A stretch of DNA of 64,000 nucleotides from Sinomonas humi (GCF_000802235.1 NZ_JTDL01000098.1:62001-126000); one strand, 5' to 3'; positions 26,643 to 35,279 are shown, numbered from the stretch's first letter. Translations and numbers: made by a program. The notes: a model not told the origin generated them from the sequence alone.

Positions 26643-27962
26643 CTAGCCCTCGGCGAGGGTGGCCGGCGCCGGAACCTCGGGAGAGTCTCCGTAGTGGATG
26701 CCAATCGAGGACAGGGCCATGATGACCCCGGCGACCGCGAAGACGACGAAGACGACGGCGAAGCTCGAGGTCGCCTGCACGATGAGGCCGATGAGGATCG
26801 GCATCAGGATGCCCGCGACGTTGCCCGAGAAGTTCATCGCGCCGCTGATCTTCCCGACGTCGCCCGGGTGCGCGATCCGAGCGGGGACTGCCCAGTAGAG
26901 GCCGCCCCAGCGCAGGAAGAAGTTGGCCGCGCTGATCAGGATCAGTGCCGCGATGGGAGACCCGACGACGTTGACCAGGAGGATGGCGACGGCGACGCCG
27001 AACCCGGCGATCCCGAGCATCCAGCGCAGGACCCGGTTGGGCTTGGCGCCTCGGCGGATCAGGCGGTCGGCGAGCTGGCCGGCGAAGATCTCGCCGACGA
27101 AGCCGACGCCGAAGATCACGAAGGTCCACGCGCCGATCAGGGCGGTCGAGACGTGCTGCTGCTGGCTGACATAGCTCGGGGCCCAGGTGAGCAGGCCGTA
27201 GACGACGGCGTCGTAGCCGAAGAACGCGGCGAGCAGCAGCCAGGTGCTGCGCGAGCGCAGGTAGTCAGCTGCCGTCCGCTTCTCGGCGGGGGCCACCTCG
27301 GTGTCGATCGCGGCGAGGTATTCGCGTTCCTTGTCGCGGATGAGAGGGTGTGCGGCGGGATTGTCCCGCATGAACAGCCACGCAATGACCCCGATGAGCA
27401 CGGTGATGAGGCCGACGACCCCGAAGGCCAGCCGCCAGGTGCCCAGACCGATGATCAGTCCGGTGATCAGGAGGCCTCCGAGAGCGGTGCCGAGGGGACC
27501 ACCACCGTCGACGAGGGTGCTGCCGCGGGCACGTTCACTGCGCCGGAGCCAGCGGGTGAGGGAAGTGTTGGCACCGTTCTGGACCGGGCCCTCGAAGACG
27601 CCGAGGAGCATACGCATGCCGAACAGCGCGGTGACGCCGGTCGCGAGGCCGGTGAGGGCTTCGGCGATGCCCCACCCGATGAGGCTGCCCGTGACGATCT
27701 TGCGGGGCTTGATCTTGTCCACGAGCCAGCCGCCCGGAAGCTGCATGAGCGTATAGGTCCAGCCGAAGGCGCTCAGGAGCAGGCCTTCGACGGCCGGGGT
27801 GAGGTGGAACTCCTTGCCGATGAGCGGCATCGCGATCGAGAGCGACGCCCTGTCGATGTAGTTGATAACCATGACGAGGACGAAGAACCCGAACATCCAC
27901 CACCGCAGCGACGGCAGAGTGAATCTGCGGGTCTTGGTTCCTCGTTGAGCCGTTTCTGTCAT
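26643..27962 (-). CDS. MFS transporter, anion:cation symporter (sugar acid) type
   Basis: A 439-residue carrier with about twelve membrane segments. VMVINYIDRASLSIAMPLIG after the first helix is the signature of the ACS family (hexuronate, glucarate, tartrate and phthalate carriers). ARGSTLVDGGGPLGTALGG and GKISGAMNFSGNVAG are also typical. The ATG at 27962 has AGGA; upstream codons lack homology. Its place in a tetronate island suggests uptake of threonate, erythronate or a related acid. It follows the DeoR gene by 187 bp that contain an inverted repeat, so it may have its own promoter. Confidence 0.85.
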   Translation of the reverse strand: MTETAQRGTKTRRFTLPSLRWWMFGFFVLVMVINYIDRASLSIAMPLIGKEFHLTPAVEGLLLSAFGWTYTLMQLPGGWLVDKIKPRKIVTGSLIGWGIAEALTGLATGVTALFGMRMLLGVFEGPVQNGANTSLTRWLRRSERARGSTLVDGGGPLGTALGGLLITGLIIGLGTWRLAFGVVGLITVLIGVIAWLFMRDNPAAHPLIRDKEREYLAAIDTEVAPAEKRTAADYLRSRSTWLLLAAFFGYDAVVYGLLTWAPSYVSQQQHVSTALIGAWTFVIFGVGFVGEIFAGQLADRLIRRGAKPNRVLRWMLGIAGFGVAVAILLVNVVGSPIAALILISAANFFLRWGGLYWAVPARIAHPGDVGKISGAMNFSGNVAGILMPILIGLIVQATSSFAVVFVVFAVAGVIMALSSIGIHYGDSPEVPAPATLAEG

Positions 27963-27989
27963 GACGTCCTGTTCTGGTTGTGCAGGTGT

Positions 27990-28017
27990 CTCCTGCAGAT
28001 CCTGATGTCTGCAGGAG
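27990..28017. promoter_or_regulatory. Inverted repeat upstream of the MFS gene
   Basis: CTCCTGCAGA (27990-27999) and TCTGCAGGAG (28008-28017) are perfect 10-bp arms around eight bases, 28 bp before the MFS ATG. It could be a terminator of the upstream DeoR gene or an operator for MFS expression. Confidence 0.5.
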
Positions 28018-28149
28018 AGCCCTGCAGGGCCTTCGGACTCCCGCCTTTGGCTGGACGCGAGCAGGGCCGGGCGGCGCGTTCGGCGCCGTCGGTCCAAGGG
28101 CATGGGTGCTGCGGTGGTGCTGTCCCTGATCGAGCCGCGAGGGGTGGCT

Positions 28150-28995
28150 TTACGCCCCGTGCGGCTGGGAGGTCACGGCCTCCCCCGGCCCTTCAGAGGA
28201 CGAGGGGAGGTCGAGGGCGACCCCGAGGTCCCGGATGCCGTCCGCTGCCGCATGCGGCAGCCGGGCATCGGTGATGATGCGGTCAAAGCGCTCGAGCGGA
28301 AAGACGTCGTACATCCCGAAGGTCCCGAACTTGGTGCTCGTGGCCATGAGGACGGCGGTGGAGGCGGATTCGACGGCCGCTGTCTTGACAGGGACCTTCG
28401 ACTCGGTAGGCGTGGTGACCCCACGGCGAAGGTCCCAGGAGCTCGCGCTGATGAACGCGATGTCCGTATTGATGCGGCGGAGGATTTCGCCTGCCAGACT
28501 GCCGACGGCGGAACGGTTCGAGTGTTCGAGCCGGCCCCCCGTGTGGATGGTCTCCACGTGGGGGGCGTCGGTCAGCTGCTCGACGATCGCGAAGTCGTTG
28601 GTCACGACCGTCATGCCGTGCCGCTGCCGGATTGCGGGAACGAGGGCACCGGTGGTGGTGCCTGCGTCCAGGTAGAGCACCATGCCGTCGGAGAGGAGCC
28701 CGGCGGCGGCCCCTGCGATGGCGGCTTTCTCGTCCCGCTCCGATGCCGTCTTGTCCCCGAACGCCGGCTCGAGGCGCATGCCGCTCGCCAAACGCACGCC
28801 TCCAGGCACCGATACCGCGCGTCCTTCCCGCTCGAGCACGGCGATGTCGCGCCGAACGGTCATGTGGGACACGCAGAGGAGCTCGGTGAGCTGGGCGACG
28901 CTGAGAACGTGGTCGCGTCGCAGGGCCCGCATGAGCTTCTCTCGCCGCTGATCGGGGATGAGGATCCCCTCTTCGGGCATCGGCGCTTCGGTCAT
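28150..28995 (-). CDS. DeoR/GlpR family regulator of the tetronate oxidation genes
   Basis: A 281-residue DeoR protein. Helix-turn-helix: LSVAQLTELLCVSHMTVRRDIAVLE; effector domain: LYLDAGTTTGALVPAIRQ, VETIHTGGRLEHSNRSAVGSL. It sits between a dehydrogenase gene (19 bp upstream) and the MFS gene, both on the same strand. It probably controls the divergent operons that meet at 29984-30153. Confidence 0.85.
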   Translation of the reverse strand: MTEAPMPEEGILIPDQRREKLMRALRRDHVLSVAQLTELLCVSHMTVRRDIAVLEREGRAVSVPGGVRLASGMRLEPAFGDKTASERDEKAAIAGAAAGLLSDGMVLYLDAGTTTGALVPAIRQRHGMTVVTNDFAIVEQLTDAPHVETIHTGGRLEHSNRSAVGSLAGEILRRINTDIAFISASSWDLRRGVTTPTESKVPVKTAAVESASTAVLMATSTKFGTFGMYDVFPLERFDRIITDARLPHAAADGIRDLGVALDLPSSSEGPGEAVTSQPHGA

Positions 28996-29014
28996 CGTCG
29001 GTCTCCGCTCGTCT

Positions 29015-29983
29015 CTAGAGTGCCGGGGCCGGCCCGAGCTCGCTGCGCAGGGCGCTCAGAGCGGCGTAGGCCTTGTCCCGATATGCAACCAGATCCGGGG
29101 CCTCGTCGGCCGGGATGTCGAGGAATCCGCCCCCGGACTTGAGGCCCAAACGCCCCTTCTCGACCATCGAGTGGAGCATCTGGGGCGACGTGAAACGCTC
29201 GCCATATTCCGCCTCGAGGCTCGCGTACGACATGTCGTAGACATCCAGCCCCGCCATGTCGGCGATCGCGAACGGGCCGAAGAGCGCCAGGCGGAAGCCG
29301 AAGGCGTTGCTGACCACGGTATCGATCTGTGCCGGGGTCGCGAGCCCCTCTTCCACCATCCGCACCGCCTCTTTGAAGAGGGCGAACTGGAGACGGTTGG
29401 CGACGAAGCCCGGCGAATCTGCGACCTGCCCCGGCTGCTTGCCGGCCTCCCGAATGAGGGCTTCCGAGGATGAGACTGCCCACTCGACGGTTCCCGGGTG
29501 AGGGATGAGCTCGACGCCGGGGATGAACGGGGCCGGGTTCATCCAGTGGACTCCCAGGAAGCGCTCGGGCCCGACGACGGACTGCGCCAGTTCGGCGATC
29601 GGGATCGCCGAGGTGTTGGAGCCGATGACGGCGTCGGCAGGAGCCGCGGCGGAGATCCGGGAGAGGGCCTCGGCCTTGACGTCGCGGCGCTCGAAAACAG
29701 CTTCCGTCACGTAGTCCGCGCCCTCGACGGCAGCCTCGACGCTCTCCGCCGAGCTGAGGCGCGCGGCGATCTCCTCTGCAGCCCCCGCGCGGAACAGGCC
29801 GTCTTCTTCAAAACGGCTTGCCTGCGTCACGAGGCGTTCGCGCGCCTGAGCGGCACGCTCACCATCCACGTCGCCGAGCACGACGTCGCGGCCCGCCAGG
29901 GCGAGCACCTGAGCGATGCCCCCTCCCATGTAGCCGGAGCCGACGACGGCGACCCGCTGGATGGCCTTCTCTGATGCGTTCAT
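29015..29983 (-). CDS. 3-hydroxyacyl-CoA dehydrogenase-family protein in a tetronate cluster
   Basis: A 322-residue NAD-dependent dehydrogenase. The Rossmann motif is VAVVGSGYMGGGIAQVLALAG; SNTSAIPIAELAQ, GVHWMNPAPFIPGVELIPH (catalytic His) and DSPGFVANRLQFALFKEAVRMVEEG are family hallmarks; the C-terminal KGRLGLKSGGGFLD is the tail motif. The fold includes 3-hydroxybutyryl-CoA dehydrogenase but also L-gulonate 3-dehydrogenase and carnitine dehydrogenase, which do not need CoA. No beta-oxidation gene is near; the neighbours are tetronate genes. I therefore infer a tetronate (sugar-acid) dehydrogenase in the slot usually held by the LtnD/DenD family. Confidence 0.7.
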   Translation of the reverse strand: MNASEKAIQRVAVVGSGYMGGGIAQVLALAGRDVVLGDVDGERAAQARERLVTQASRFEEDGLFRAGAAEEIAARLSSAESVEAAVEGADYVTEAVFERRDVKAEALSRISAAAPADAVIGSNTSAIPIAELAQSVVGPERFLGVHWMNPAPFIPGVELIPHPGTVEWAVSSSEALIREAGKQPGQVADSPGFVANRLQFALFKEAVRMVEEGLATPAQIDTVVSNAFGFRLALFGPFAIADMAGLDVYDMSYASLEAEYGERFTSPQMLHSMVEKGRLGLKSGGGFLDIPADEAPDLVAYRDKAYAALSALRSELGPAPAL

Positions 29984-30052
29984 GGATTCCTCTCAGCGGC
30001 CCTCGTGACCGCCAGCCAAGCTTCGTCTGTGATGTGCAGCACGCTATGCCTG

Positions 30053-30091
30053 TTTCACACAAGCGTCAAGTTTCGTTCCACAGATTCACAC
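30053..30091. promoter_or_regulatory. Repeated TTCACAC-like boxes in a divergent promoter
   Basis: TTCACAC occurs at 30054-30060 and again at 30085-30091, exactly 31 bp apart, with the related TTCCACA at 30076-30082. They lie in the 170-bp gap between the dehydrogenase and kinase operons and may be DeoR half-sites. Tentative. Confidence 0.35.
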
Positions 30092-30153
30092 GTGACAACA
30101 TGGGGTGAACCATCTCCGACCAGATGGACCGTCCCGAACAAAGGAGCCAGCCG

Positions 30154-31446
30154 ATGAGATGGGGCTGCATTGCCGACGACGTCACCGGCGCCACTGACCT
30201 TGCCACGGCCTTCGTCAGCCGTGGCCTCACGGCCGCGGTGCATTTCGGCGTCCCAAGCCCCGGAGACATCGCCGAGTTCGAGGATTTGGAGGTGCTCGTC
30301 GTCGCGCTCAAGTCACGGACCGCGCCTCCCGCGGATGCCGTGAGGGAGTCTCTCGCCGCGCTCGATGCGCTCGCGGAGGCTGGCGCGGAGCGCTTCTATG
30401 TGAAGTACTGTTCCACTTTCGACTCCACACCATCTGGGAACATCGGCCCAGTCATCGACGCCGTGGTGGGCCGGCTCGGGGAGCCAGGCACCGTCGTCGT
30501 GCCCAGCTTCCCGGACACCGGGAGGACCGTGTACCAGGGCCGCCTGTTCGTTGGAAGCGACCCGCTCGACGAGAGCCCGATGCGCGACCACCCGCTCACT
30601 CCGATGCGCGATTCGAGCCTCATGCGCCTTCTGGAGCCGCAGACGGAGAGCGATGTCTCGCTCGTCCCGCTCCAGACCGTGCATCAAGGAGCCGAGGCCG
30701 TGCGCGAGGAGTTGCTCCGCCTCATCGGCTCAGACCGAGAGCGGCCCATGCTCGCCGTCGTGGACGCCCTCGAGAGGGAGGATCTCGCCGTCATCATGGA
30801 AGCCGCAGCGGGCCTGAAAGTCGTCACGGGCGGCTCGGGCCTGGCTCTTGGCATCCCTGCCGGGGACGAGGCCGAGGCCCGACGCATACCCCTCACGCCG
30901 GGCCGCAGGGCCGTCCTGTGCGGAAGCGCCTCGGCACGGACGCGAGAGCAGATCGCGTCCGGCAAGGCCCTCCTCCCCTTCCGGAAGCTCGACCTCGATG
31001 CGCTCCGCAGCGACGTCGTGGCCGAGGCGGGGCGGATCATCGACTGGGCGCGGGACCTCTGGTCGAAGGATTCCTCAGCAGTTCCTCTCGTTTTCTCTGC
31101 GGAGAGCATCGAGGACCTGGCCGAGGACAGGGACAACGTGAGCTCGCTCGTCGAACAGGCCCTGGCCGCGATCGCCGCAGGCATGATCGGCGAGGGCGTC
31201 CGCGAACTCGTCGTCGCCGGGGGCGAGAGCTCAGGGCGGGTTGTGCAGGAACTCGGCGTCAAGGCCCTGCGGATAGGGCCCGCCATCAGCCCGGGCGTCG
31301 CGTGGGCCAACGCCACCGCCGCCGATGGCACTAGCCTCAGTCTCGCCCTCAAGTCCGGGAACTTCGGCGAGCGCGATATGTTCACCACAGCATGGTCGGC
31401 CCTTGAGGGCGCAGCACACCTCGGGGAAGGAACCGAAGAGAAGTGA
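30154..31446 (+). CDS. otnK: Four-carbon acid sugar kinase (DUF1537), OtnK type
   Basis: A 430-residue kinase: WGCIADDVTGATDLATAFVS at the start, FYVKYCSTFDSTPSGNIGPV, and a C-terminal VVAGGESSGRVVQELGVKAL and LKSGNFGERDMF. The YCSTFDST form is the one seen in 3-oxo-tetronate kinases, whereas the paralogue at 25153 has FKKIDSLMRG, so the two likely act at different steps. It should phosphorylate 3-oxo-tetronate at O4. The ATG at 30154 has AAGGAG. It overlaps the aldolase gene by 4 bp (GTGA). Confidence 0.85.
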   Translation: MRWGCIADDVTGATDLATAFVSRGLTAAVHFGVPSPGDIAEFEDLEVLVVALKSRTAPPADAVRESLAALDALAEAGAERFYVKYCSTFDSTPSGNIGPVIDAVVGRLGEPGTVVVPSFPDTGRTVYQGRLFVGSDPLDESPMRDHPLTPMRDSSLMRLLEPQTESDVSLVPLQTVHQGAEAVREELLRLIGSDRERPMLAVVDALEREDLAVIMEAAAGLKVVTGGSGLALGIPAGDEAEARRIPLTPGRRAVLCGSASARTREQIASGKALLPFRKLDLDALRSDVVAEAGRIIDWARDLWSKDSSAVPLVFSAESIEDLAEDRDNVSSLVEQALAAIAAGMIGEGVRELVVAGGESSGRVVQELGVKALRIGPAISPGVAWANATAADGTSLSLALKSGNFGERDMFTTAWSALEGAAHLGEGTEEK

Positions 31447-32132
31447 CGAGCACAGAAGCTACGGCAGGGCCTCGGGAAGAGCTCGTGCTCGCCGGCAGGA
31501 GCCTGACCGCGAACGGCCTCAGCCGCGGATCTGCCGGCAACCTCAGCGTGCGTGAGGGCGACCATCTCCTCATGTCGCCCACCGGATCGGACCTCGGCAG
31601 CCTCGTGGCAGCCTCCCTCTCGGTCCTCGACTTCGAGGGGAATCTGCTGGAAGGACCGCGTCCGTCCAAAGAATTCCCCTTCCACCGCGCCTTCTACCGC
31701 CGGGACCGCAGCACGAACGCCGTCGTGCACGTCCATTCCCCCGCAGCCATGGCCGTATCCTGCCTTGAGCCGTGGACGGAGTGGAGCGCCATTCCGCCGC
31801 TGACCCCCTATTTCGTCATGCGGGTCGGACAGACTCCGCTGGTCCCCTACGCCGACCCCGGAGATCCGAGCCAAGCCGACTGGATCGAGGCGATCCCCTT
31901 TCCCCTGCACGCCGTCCTCCTGCAGAACCACGGAGCCATCACGGTCGGGCGCGACCTCGCGGAAGCCGTGGACACCGCCGTCGAACTCGAACAGGTCTGC
32001 GACACGCTCCTGCGCACCGCGGGCCTCCCCAAGCGGCTGCTCAGCCAGGAGACCGCGGTCCGCCTCGCCGGGAAGTACGGGCGGCACTGGACGCTCGGCC
32101 AACCAGCCGCGGTTCCTCCCGCCCACAGCTGA
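31443..32132 (+). CDS. otnC: Class II aldolase-like 3-oxo-tetronate 4-phosphate decarboxylase
   Basis: A 229-residue zinc protein of the class II aldolase/adducin family: GRSLTANGLSRGSAGNLSVR, the Gly-Asn loop, HVHSPAAMAVSCLEPW (two zinc His), and VLLQNHGAITVGRDLAEAVD (third His). With OtnK upstream and OtnI downstream, it fits OtnC, which decarboxylates 3-oxo-tetronate 4-phosphate to dihydroxyacetone phosphate. A fuculose-phosphate-type aldolase has the same fold; context decides. GTG start inside the otnK stop. Confidence 0.85.
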   Translation: MTSTEATAGPREELVLAGRSLTANGLSRGSAGNLSVREGDHLLMSPTGSDLGSLVAASLSVLDFEGNLLEGPRPSKEFPFHRAFYRRDRSTNAVVHVHSPAAMAVSCLEPWTEWSAIPPLTPYFVMRVGQTPLVPYADPGDPSQADWIEAIPFPLHAVLLQNHGAITVGRDLAEAVDTAVELEQVCDTLLRTAGLPKRLLSQETAVRLAGKYGRHWTLGQPAAVPPAHS

Positions 32133-32172
32133 CGCAACCGATCCGGCTGACATCCAAAGGAAGCGAATAAGC

Positions 32173-32976
32173 GTGGCTGTCAAAAGCGATGGAATGGGCC
32201 TGGCCCTGAATACCTCAAGCGTCCTCGCCCATCTGCCCTTGCTGCAGCAGCCCGCGGCGGCCGCGGCGGCGGGGTTCGACGAGATCGAGCTGTGGTGGCC
32301 CTATCCCGGCTCCGAACCCAGCACGCAAGAGGCAGACGAGCTCGTTGCAGCCGTCGAGGAAGCCGGAGTGCGGGTGGGACTGCTCAACTTCCATGGAGGG
32401 GACCTCGCTTCAGGCGAGCGCGGCTTCGCCTGCCAACCGGGCCGCGAGCGGGAGTTCTCCGCCGCCATGGAAGGCGCCCTCCGTCTCGGCAAGCGGCTCG
32501 GGGTAGGGGCCTTCAACCCCATGTATGGGCTCGCGGTCGCGGAGGCGAGCCCCGACGAGCAGGAGCGCGCCGCCGTCGCGAACCTCGCGCTCGCGGCGAA
32601 AAAGGCGGCTGAGATCGGTGCACAAATTGCGCTCGAACCCCTCAGCGGTATTCCCGACTACCCCCTCACCACGGCAGCAGCGACCATGCGGATCGTGGAG
32701 AGAGTGCGCGAAGCTGGGAGCCCGGCCATCGGGATGCTCGCCGACTTCTACCATCTGAGCCACAGCGACGAGGATCTGCTCGACGTCATCCGTCGGTACG
32801 GCCAGGACTTCGTCCGCATCCAGATCGCCGATGCGCCCGGACGCGGACATCCCGGCAGCGGCGGCCTGCCCCTCTGCTCCTGGCTCGCCGCCTCCCGGGA
32901 AGCAGGCTACGAAGGGACGGTCGGCCTCGAGTACTTCCCCGACGACCCTGCGCTCGCCTTCGAATGGCTCGCCTAG
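32173..32976 (+). CDS. otnI: 2-oxo-tetronate isomerase (hydroxypyruvate isomerase-like)
   Basis: A 267-residue TIM-barrel protein of the xylose-isomerase-like/hydroxypyruvate isomerase family. ALNTSSVLAHLPLLQQPAAAA, GFDEIELWWPYPG, LLNFHGGDLASGERGFA, IALEPLSGIPDYPL (metal Glu), GMLADFYHLSHSDED (metal Asp/His) and TVGLEYFPDDP are all in place. The 2-oxo to 3-oxo-tetronate step of the threonate pathway suits it. GTG start with AAAGGAAG. Third gene of the kinase-decarboxylase-isomerase operon. Confidence 0.83.
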   Translation: MAVKSDGMGLALNTSSVLAHLPLLQQPAAAAAAGFDEIELWWPYPGSEPSTQEADELVAAVEEAGVRVGLLNFHGGDLASGERGFACQPGREREFSAAMEGALRLGKRLGVGAFNPMYGLAVAEASPDEQERAAVANLALAAKKAAEIGAQIALEPLSGIPDYPLTTAAATMRIVERVREAGSPAIGMLADFYHLSHSDEDLLDVIRRYGQDFVRIQIADAPGRGHPGSGGLPLCSWLAASREAGYEGTVGLEYFPDDPALAFEWLA

Positions 32977-33054
32977 CCGTCCGGCGAACGTTCGGGTCTT
33001 CGCTGACATAGCATCCTCGCGTGAACGCAAGGCGCTTGCAGCCCCGAGGTCGAC

Positions 33055-33768
33055 TCACCCAGACCTGCTGACGGTGAGCTCGAAGTCGTACCTGTCCGCA
33101 CGATAGAAGCTTCTGGCATATTCGGCGATTCGTCCCTTCTCGTCGAACCCTCTTCGGACGACGAGGAGGGCAGCAGAGCCGTGGGGCACATTCAGCAGGT
33201 CGGCGATGCGGCCTTGGAGAATCTGGGCCGAGATCTTCTGCTCAGCTCGCTCGATGCGCATGTTGTAGCTGGAGGCGAAGATGCCGTAGAGGGGCCGCTC
33301 AAGGTCCTGGTGCAGGAGGCCGGGGTACAGGTGCGCGGGAAGCCGGATGTCCTCGAAGCACATGGGGAAACCGTCGGCGAGCCTCAGCCGCTCGAGATGG
33401 AGCACGGCACTGCCGGGGGCGAGCTCGAGCCGTTCGGTCGCCTCGGCGTCCGCTGGGCCTTGATCGACGTGCAACAGGCGGGTTCCGGGTCGCAGCCCCC
33501 TTGCCTGCATGTCCTCGGAGAACGACGTCAGGCGGCTGTCCTTGGAGATCCGTTGGGCGGCGACGAAGGTGCCGCGGCCCCGTACTGAGTAGATCCGCCC
33601 TTCGTCGGCGAGGCCCTTCAGGGCCTGCCGGACGGTGGAACGGCTGACCTCATAGCGTTCGGCCAGCTCGCGTTCCTGGGGCAGAGGGGCGTCCGGGGCG
33701 AGCCCCGACATGTGCTGAAGGATTTCCTCCCTCACCCATTCGTGCTTGACGCGAGTCGTCGTCACCAT
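33055..33768 (-). CDS. GntR/HutC family regulator, NagR/DasR-like
   Basis: A 237-residue regulator: winged helix with PLPQERELAERYEVSRSTVRQALKGLADEGRIYSVRGRGTFVA, then a UTRA effector domain (LHLERLRLADGFPMCFEDIRLP, AEYARSFYRADRYDFEL). UTRA regulators of this kind include YvoA/NagR and DasR, which sense glucosamine- or GlcNAc-6-phosphate. It is divergent from an amino-sugar import and degradation operon, and two GGT-N4-ACC palindromes like DasR sites lie in the gap, so it should repress that operon. Confidence 0.85.
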   Translation of the reverse strand: MVTTTRVKHEWVREEILQHMSGLAPDAPLPQERELAERYEVSRSTVRQALKGLADEGRIYSVRGRGTFVAAQRISKDSRLTSFSEDMQARGLRPGTRLLHVDQGPADAEATERLELAPGSAVLHLERLRLADGFPMCFEDIRLPAHLYPGLLHQDLERPLYGIFASSYNMRIERAEQKISAQILQGRIADLLNVPHGSAALLVVRRGFDEKGRIAEYARSFYRADRYDFELTVSRSG

Positions 33769-33845
33769 CGCCCCTTCCTCTCTGCCGGCGCCTCCGCGCC
33801 CTAGCGCACCGGCGTGGGCTCCGCGAACCTATCTTCCCGGATCCA

Positions 33846-33919
33846 TTGACCACGTGCGAAGTACACTGCTACGGTAACACCACAGGTCCGGACCTAGGAC
33901 CTTTTGGTACGAACCAAAA
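33846..33919 (+). promoter_or_regulatory. Promoter with two DasR-like operator sites
   Basis: TTGACC (33846-33851) and TACGGT (33870-33875) with an 18-bp spacer make a plausible promoter. Downstream are AGGTCCGGACCT (33884-33895, perfect palindrome) and TTTTGGTACGAACCAAAA (33902-33919, 7-bp arms). Both have the GGT-N4-ACC geometry of the DasR/NagR operator, whose core is TGGT-CTAG-ACCA. Their centres are 21 bp apart, two helical turns. The second site ends 24 bp before the lipoprotein ATG. Confidence 0.65.
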
Positions 33920-33943
33920 ATGCCTCTCGATGAGGAGAAGACC

Positions 33944-35272
33944 ATGATTCGAAAGTCCCTCCCCCGGCACGCCGCACTCGCCTCGATCGCCGTCGCAGCA
34001 CTGGGCATGTCACTTGCCGGATGCGGTGTTTCCGGCTCCACCTCCGGCAGCGCCAACGGCACGACCACCGTGAAGATGATCATGGAGCCGGGGCCGGAGG
34101 CGGACTCGATGTCTAAGCTGGTGAACTCCTTCAACTCTGGGCAGGGCTCGAAGGACAAGATCCATGTCGAAATCGATCAGCTCAGCCGCACGGACACCTT
34201 CGCGAAGGAAGCAGCGTTGATGTCCACTAACTCCTCGGACTACGACATCTACCGCACCACCAGCTATCTGATCGCTCAGCATGCTCCTTATCTGGAACCG
34301 CTGACCCTCAATGGAGACAACTACTTCAAGGTCGCCCTCGACTCGCTCCAAGTGGACGGCAAGCAGTACGGGATCCCATTGGATCCCAGCGTGAATCTCG
34401 TCTACTACCGCACTGACCTGATCGACCAGATGCTCAAGGACGCCCCGACGTTCGAGAAGATCAGCCAGGAGGTCCTCGGCAAGACGCTCCAGCCCAAGAG
34501 CCCGGACCAGTGGAACTGGGACGATTACATCGCGTCCGCGGCCTACTTCACCAAGAAGTACAACCCCAACTCCCCCACCGCCTATGGCACGGAACTGCAG
34601 GCGAAGAACCTGCTCTACAACGCCATGGTCTGGGACGACGTCCTCTGGGGCTCTGGCGGGAACTGGCTGAACTCCTCCGGCCAGCCGGACCTAACCAGCC
34701 CTGCAGCGCAGAATGCGGTCAACATCTACCGCACCATCTACACCAAAGGTCTCACTTCGCCTGACTCAGATCAGGCGGAGTTCCCGGAGACCGAGGCGGC
34801 GCTCGGCAGCGGCAACGCAGCATTCGCGATCCAGTGGAACGCGGGCTACGACCAACTCAACGACCCGTCCAAGTCCCCCAAGACCGCTGGGAAGATCGGC
34901 ATCGCCCCAGTCCCCGGCAACAAGTCCCACACGCACGTCCTCTCTCTGGGAATCAATAAGGACAGCAAGCACAAGGCCCAGGCAGAGGAGTTCATCAAGT
35001 ACCTCGACGACGAGGCGACCATGGCCGCCTACGTGGGGGACGGCGGCATCGCATCAATGCCGAAGGCCCTGGCCAGCAAGAGTGACCCGAACACCGCCGC
35101 ACTGAACAAGGTCCTCTCGGATGGCAGCTTCTCCGAGCCCGCGCTGCCGAAGGCATTCGACATCTATACCGCGCTCGCCAACGACCTCTCCGGAGCCTGG
35201 GTCGGGCAGGGCGACGTCACCTCGGCCTTGCAGAAGGCCAACGCCGACGTGGCGAAGCTGGCGGGGAAGTAA
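33944..35272 (+). CDS. Amino-sugar ABC importer substrate-binding lipoprotein
   Basis: A 442-residue extracellular solute-binding protein of the CUT1 (sugar) type. Signal peptide and lipobox SLAGC, with the lipidated Cys at residue 27. A Ser/Gly linker leads into the binding domain (TVKMIMEPGPEADSMSKLVN, YGIPLDPSVNLVYYRTDL, AAFAIQWNAGYDQLND-type sequence). ATG after GAGGAG. It is followed by two permease genes, a kinase, nanE and nagB, so the ligand is probably an N-acetylated amino sugar such as ManNAc or GlcNAc. No ATPase gene in the operon. Confidence 0.87.
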   Translation: MIRKSLPRHAALASIAVAALGMSLAGCGVSGSTSGSANGTTTVKMIMEPGPEADSMSKLVNSFNSGQGSKDKIHVEIDQLSRTDTFAKEAALMSTNSSDYDIYRTTSYLIAQHAPYLEPLTLNGDNYFKVALDSLQVDGKQYGIPLDPSVNLVYYRTDLIDQMLKDAPTFEKISQEVLGKTLQPKSPDQWNWDDYIASAAYFTKKYNPNSPTAYGTELQAKNLLYNAMVWDDVLWGSGGNWLNSSGQPDLTSPAAQNAVNIYRTIYTKGLTSPDSDQAEFPETEAALGSGNAAFAIQWNAGYDQLNDPSKSPKTAGKIGIAPVPGNKSHTHVLSLGINKDSKHKAQAEEFIKYLDDEATMAAYVGDGGIASMPKALASKSDPNTAALNKVLSDGSFSEPALPKAFDIYTALANDLSGAWVGQGDVTSALQKANADVAKLAGK

Positions 35273-35279
35273 CCGAACT

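Noticed and set aside
26520-28274. 584-codon + strand frame opposite the MFS gene
   Set aside because: Antisense shadow; the minus strand codes a clear transporter there.
29015-29983. Ordinary beta-oxidation 3-hydroxybutyryl-CoA dehydrogenase
   Set aside because: Not excluded by sequence, but no fatty-acid gene is near and all neighbours are tetronate genes.
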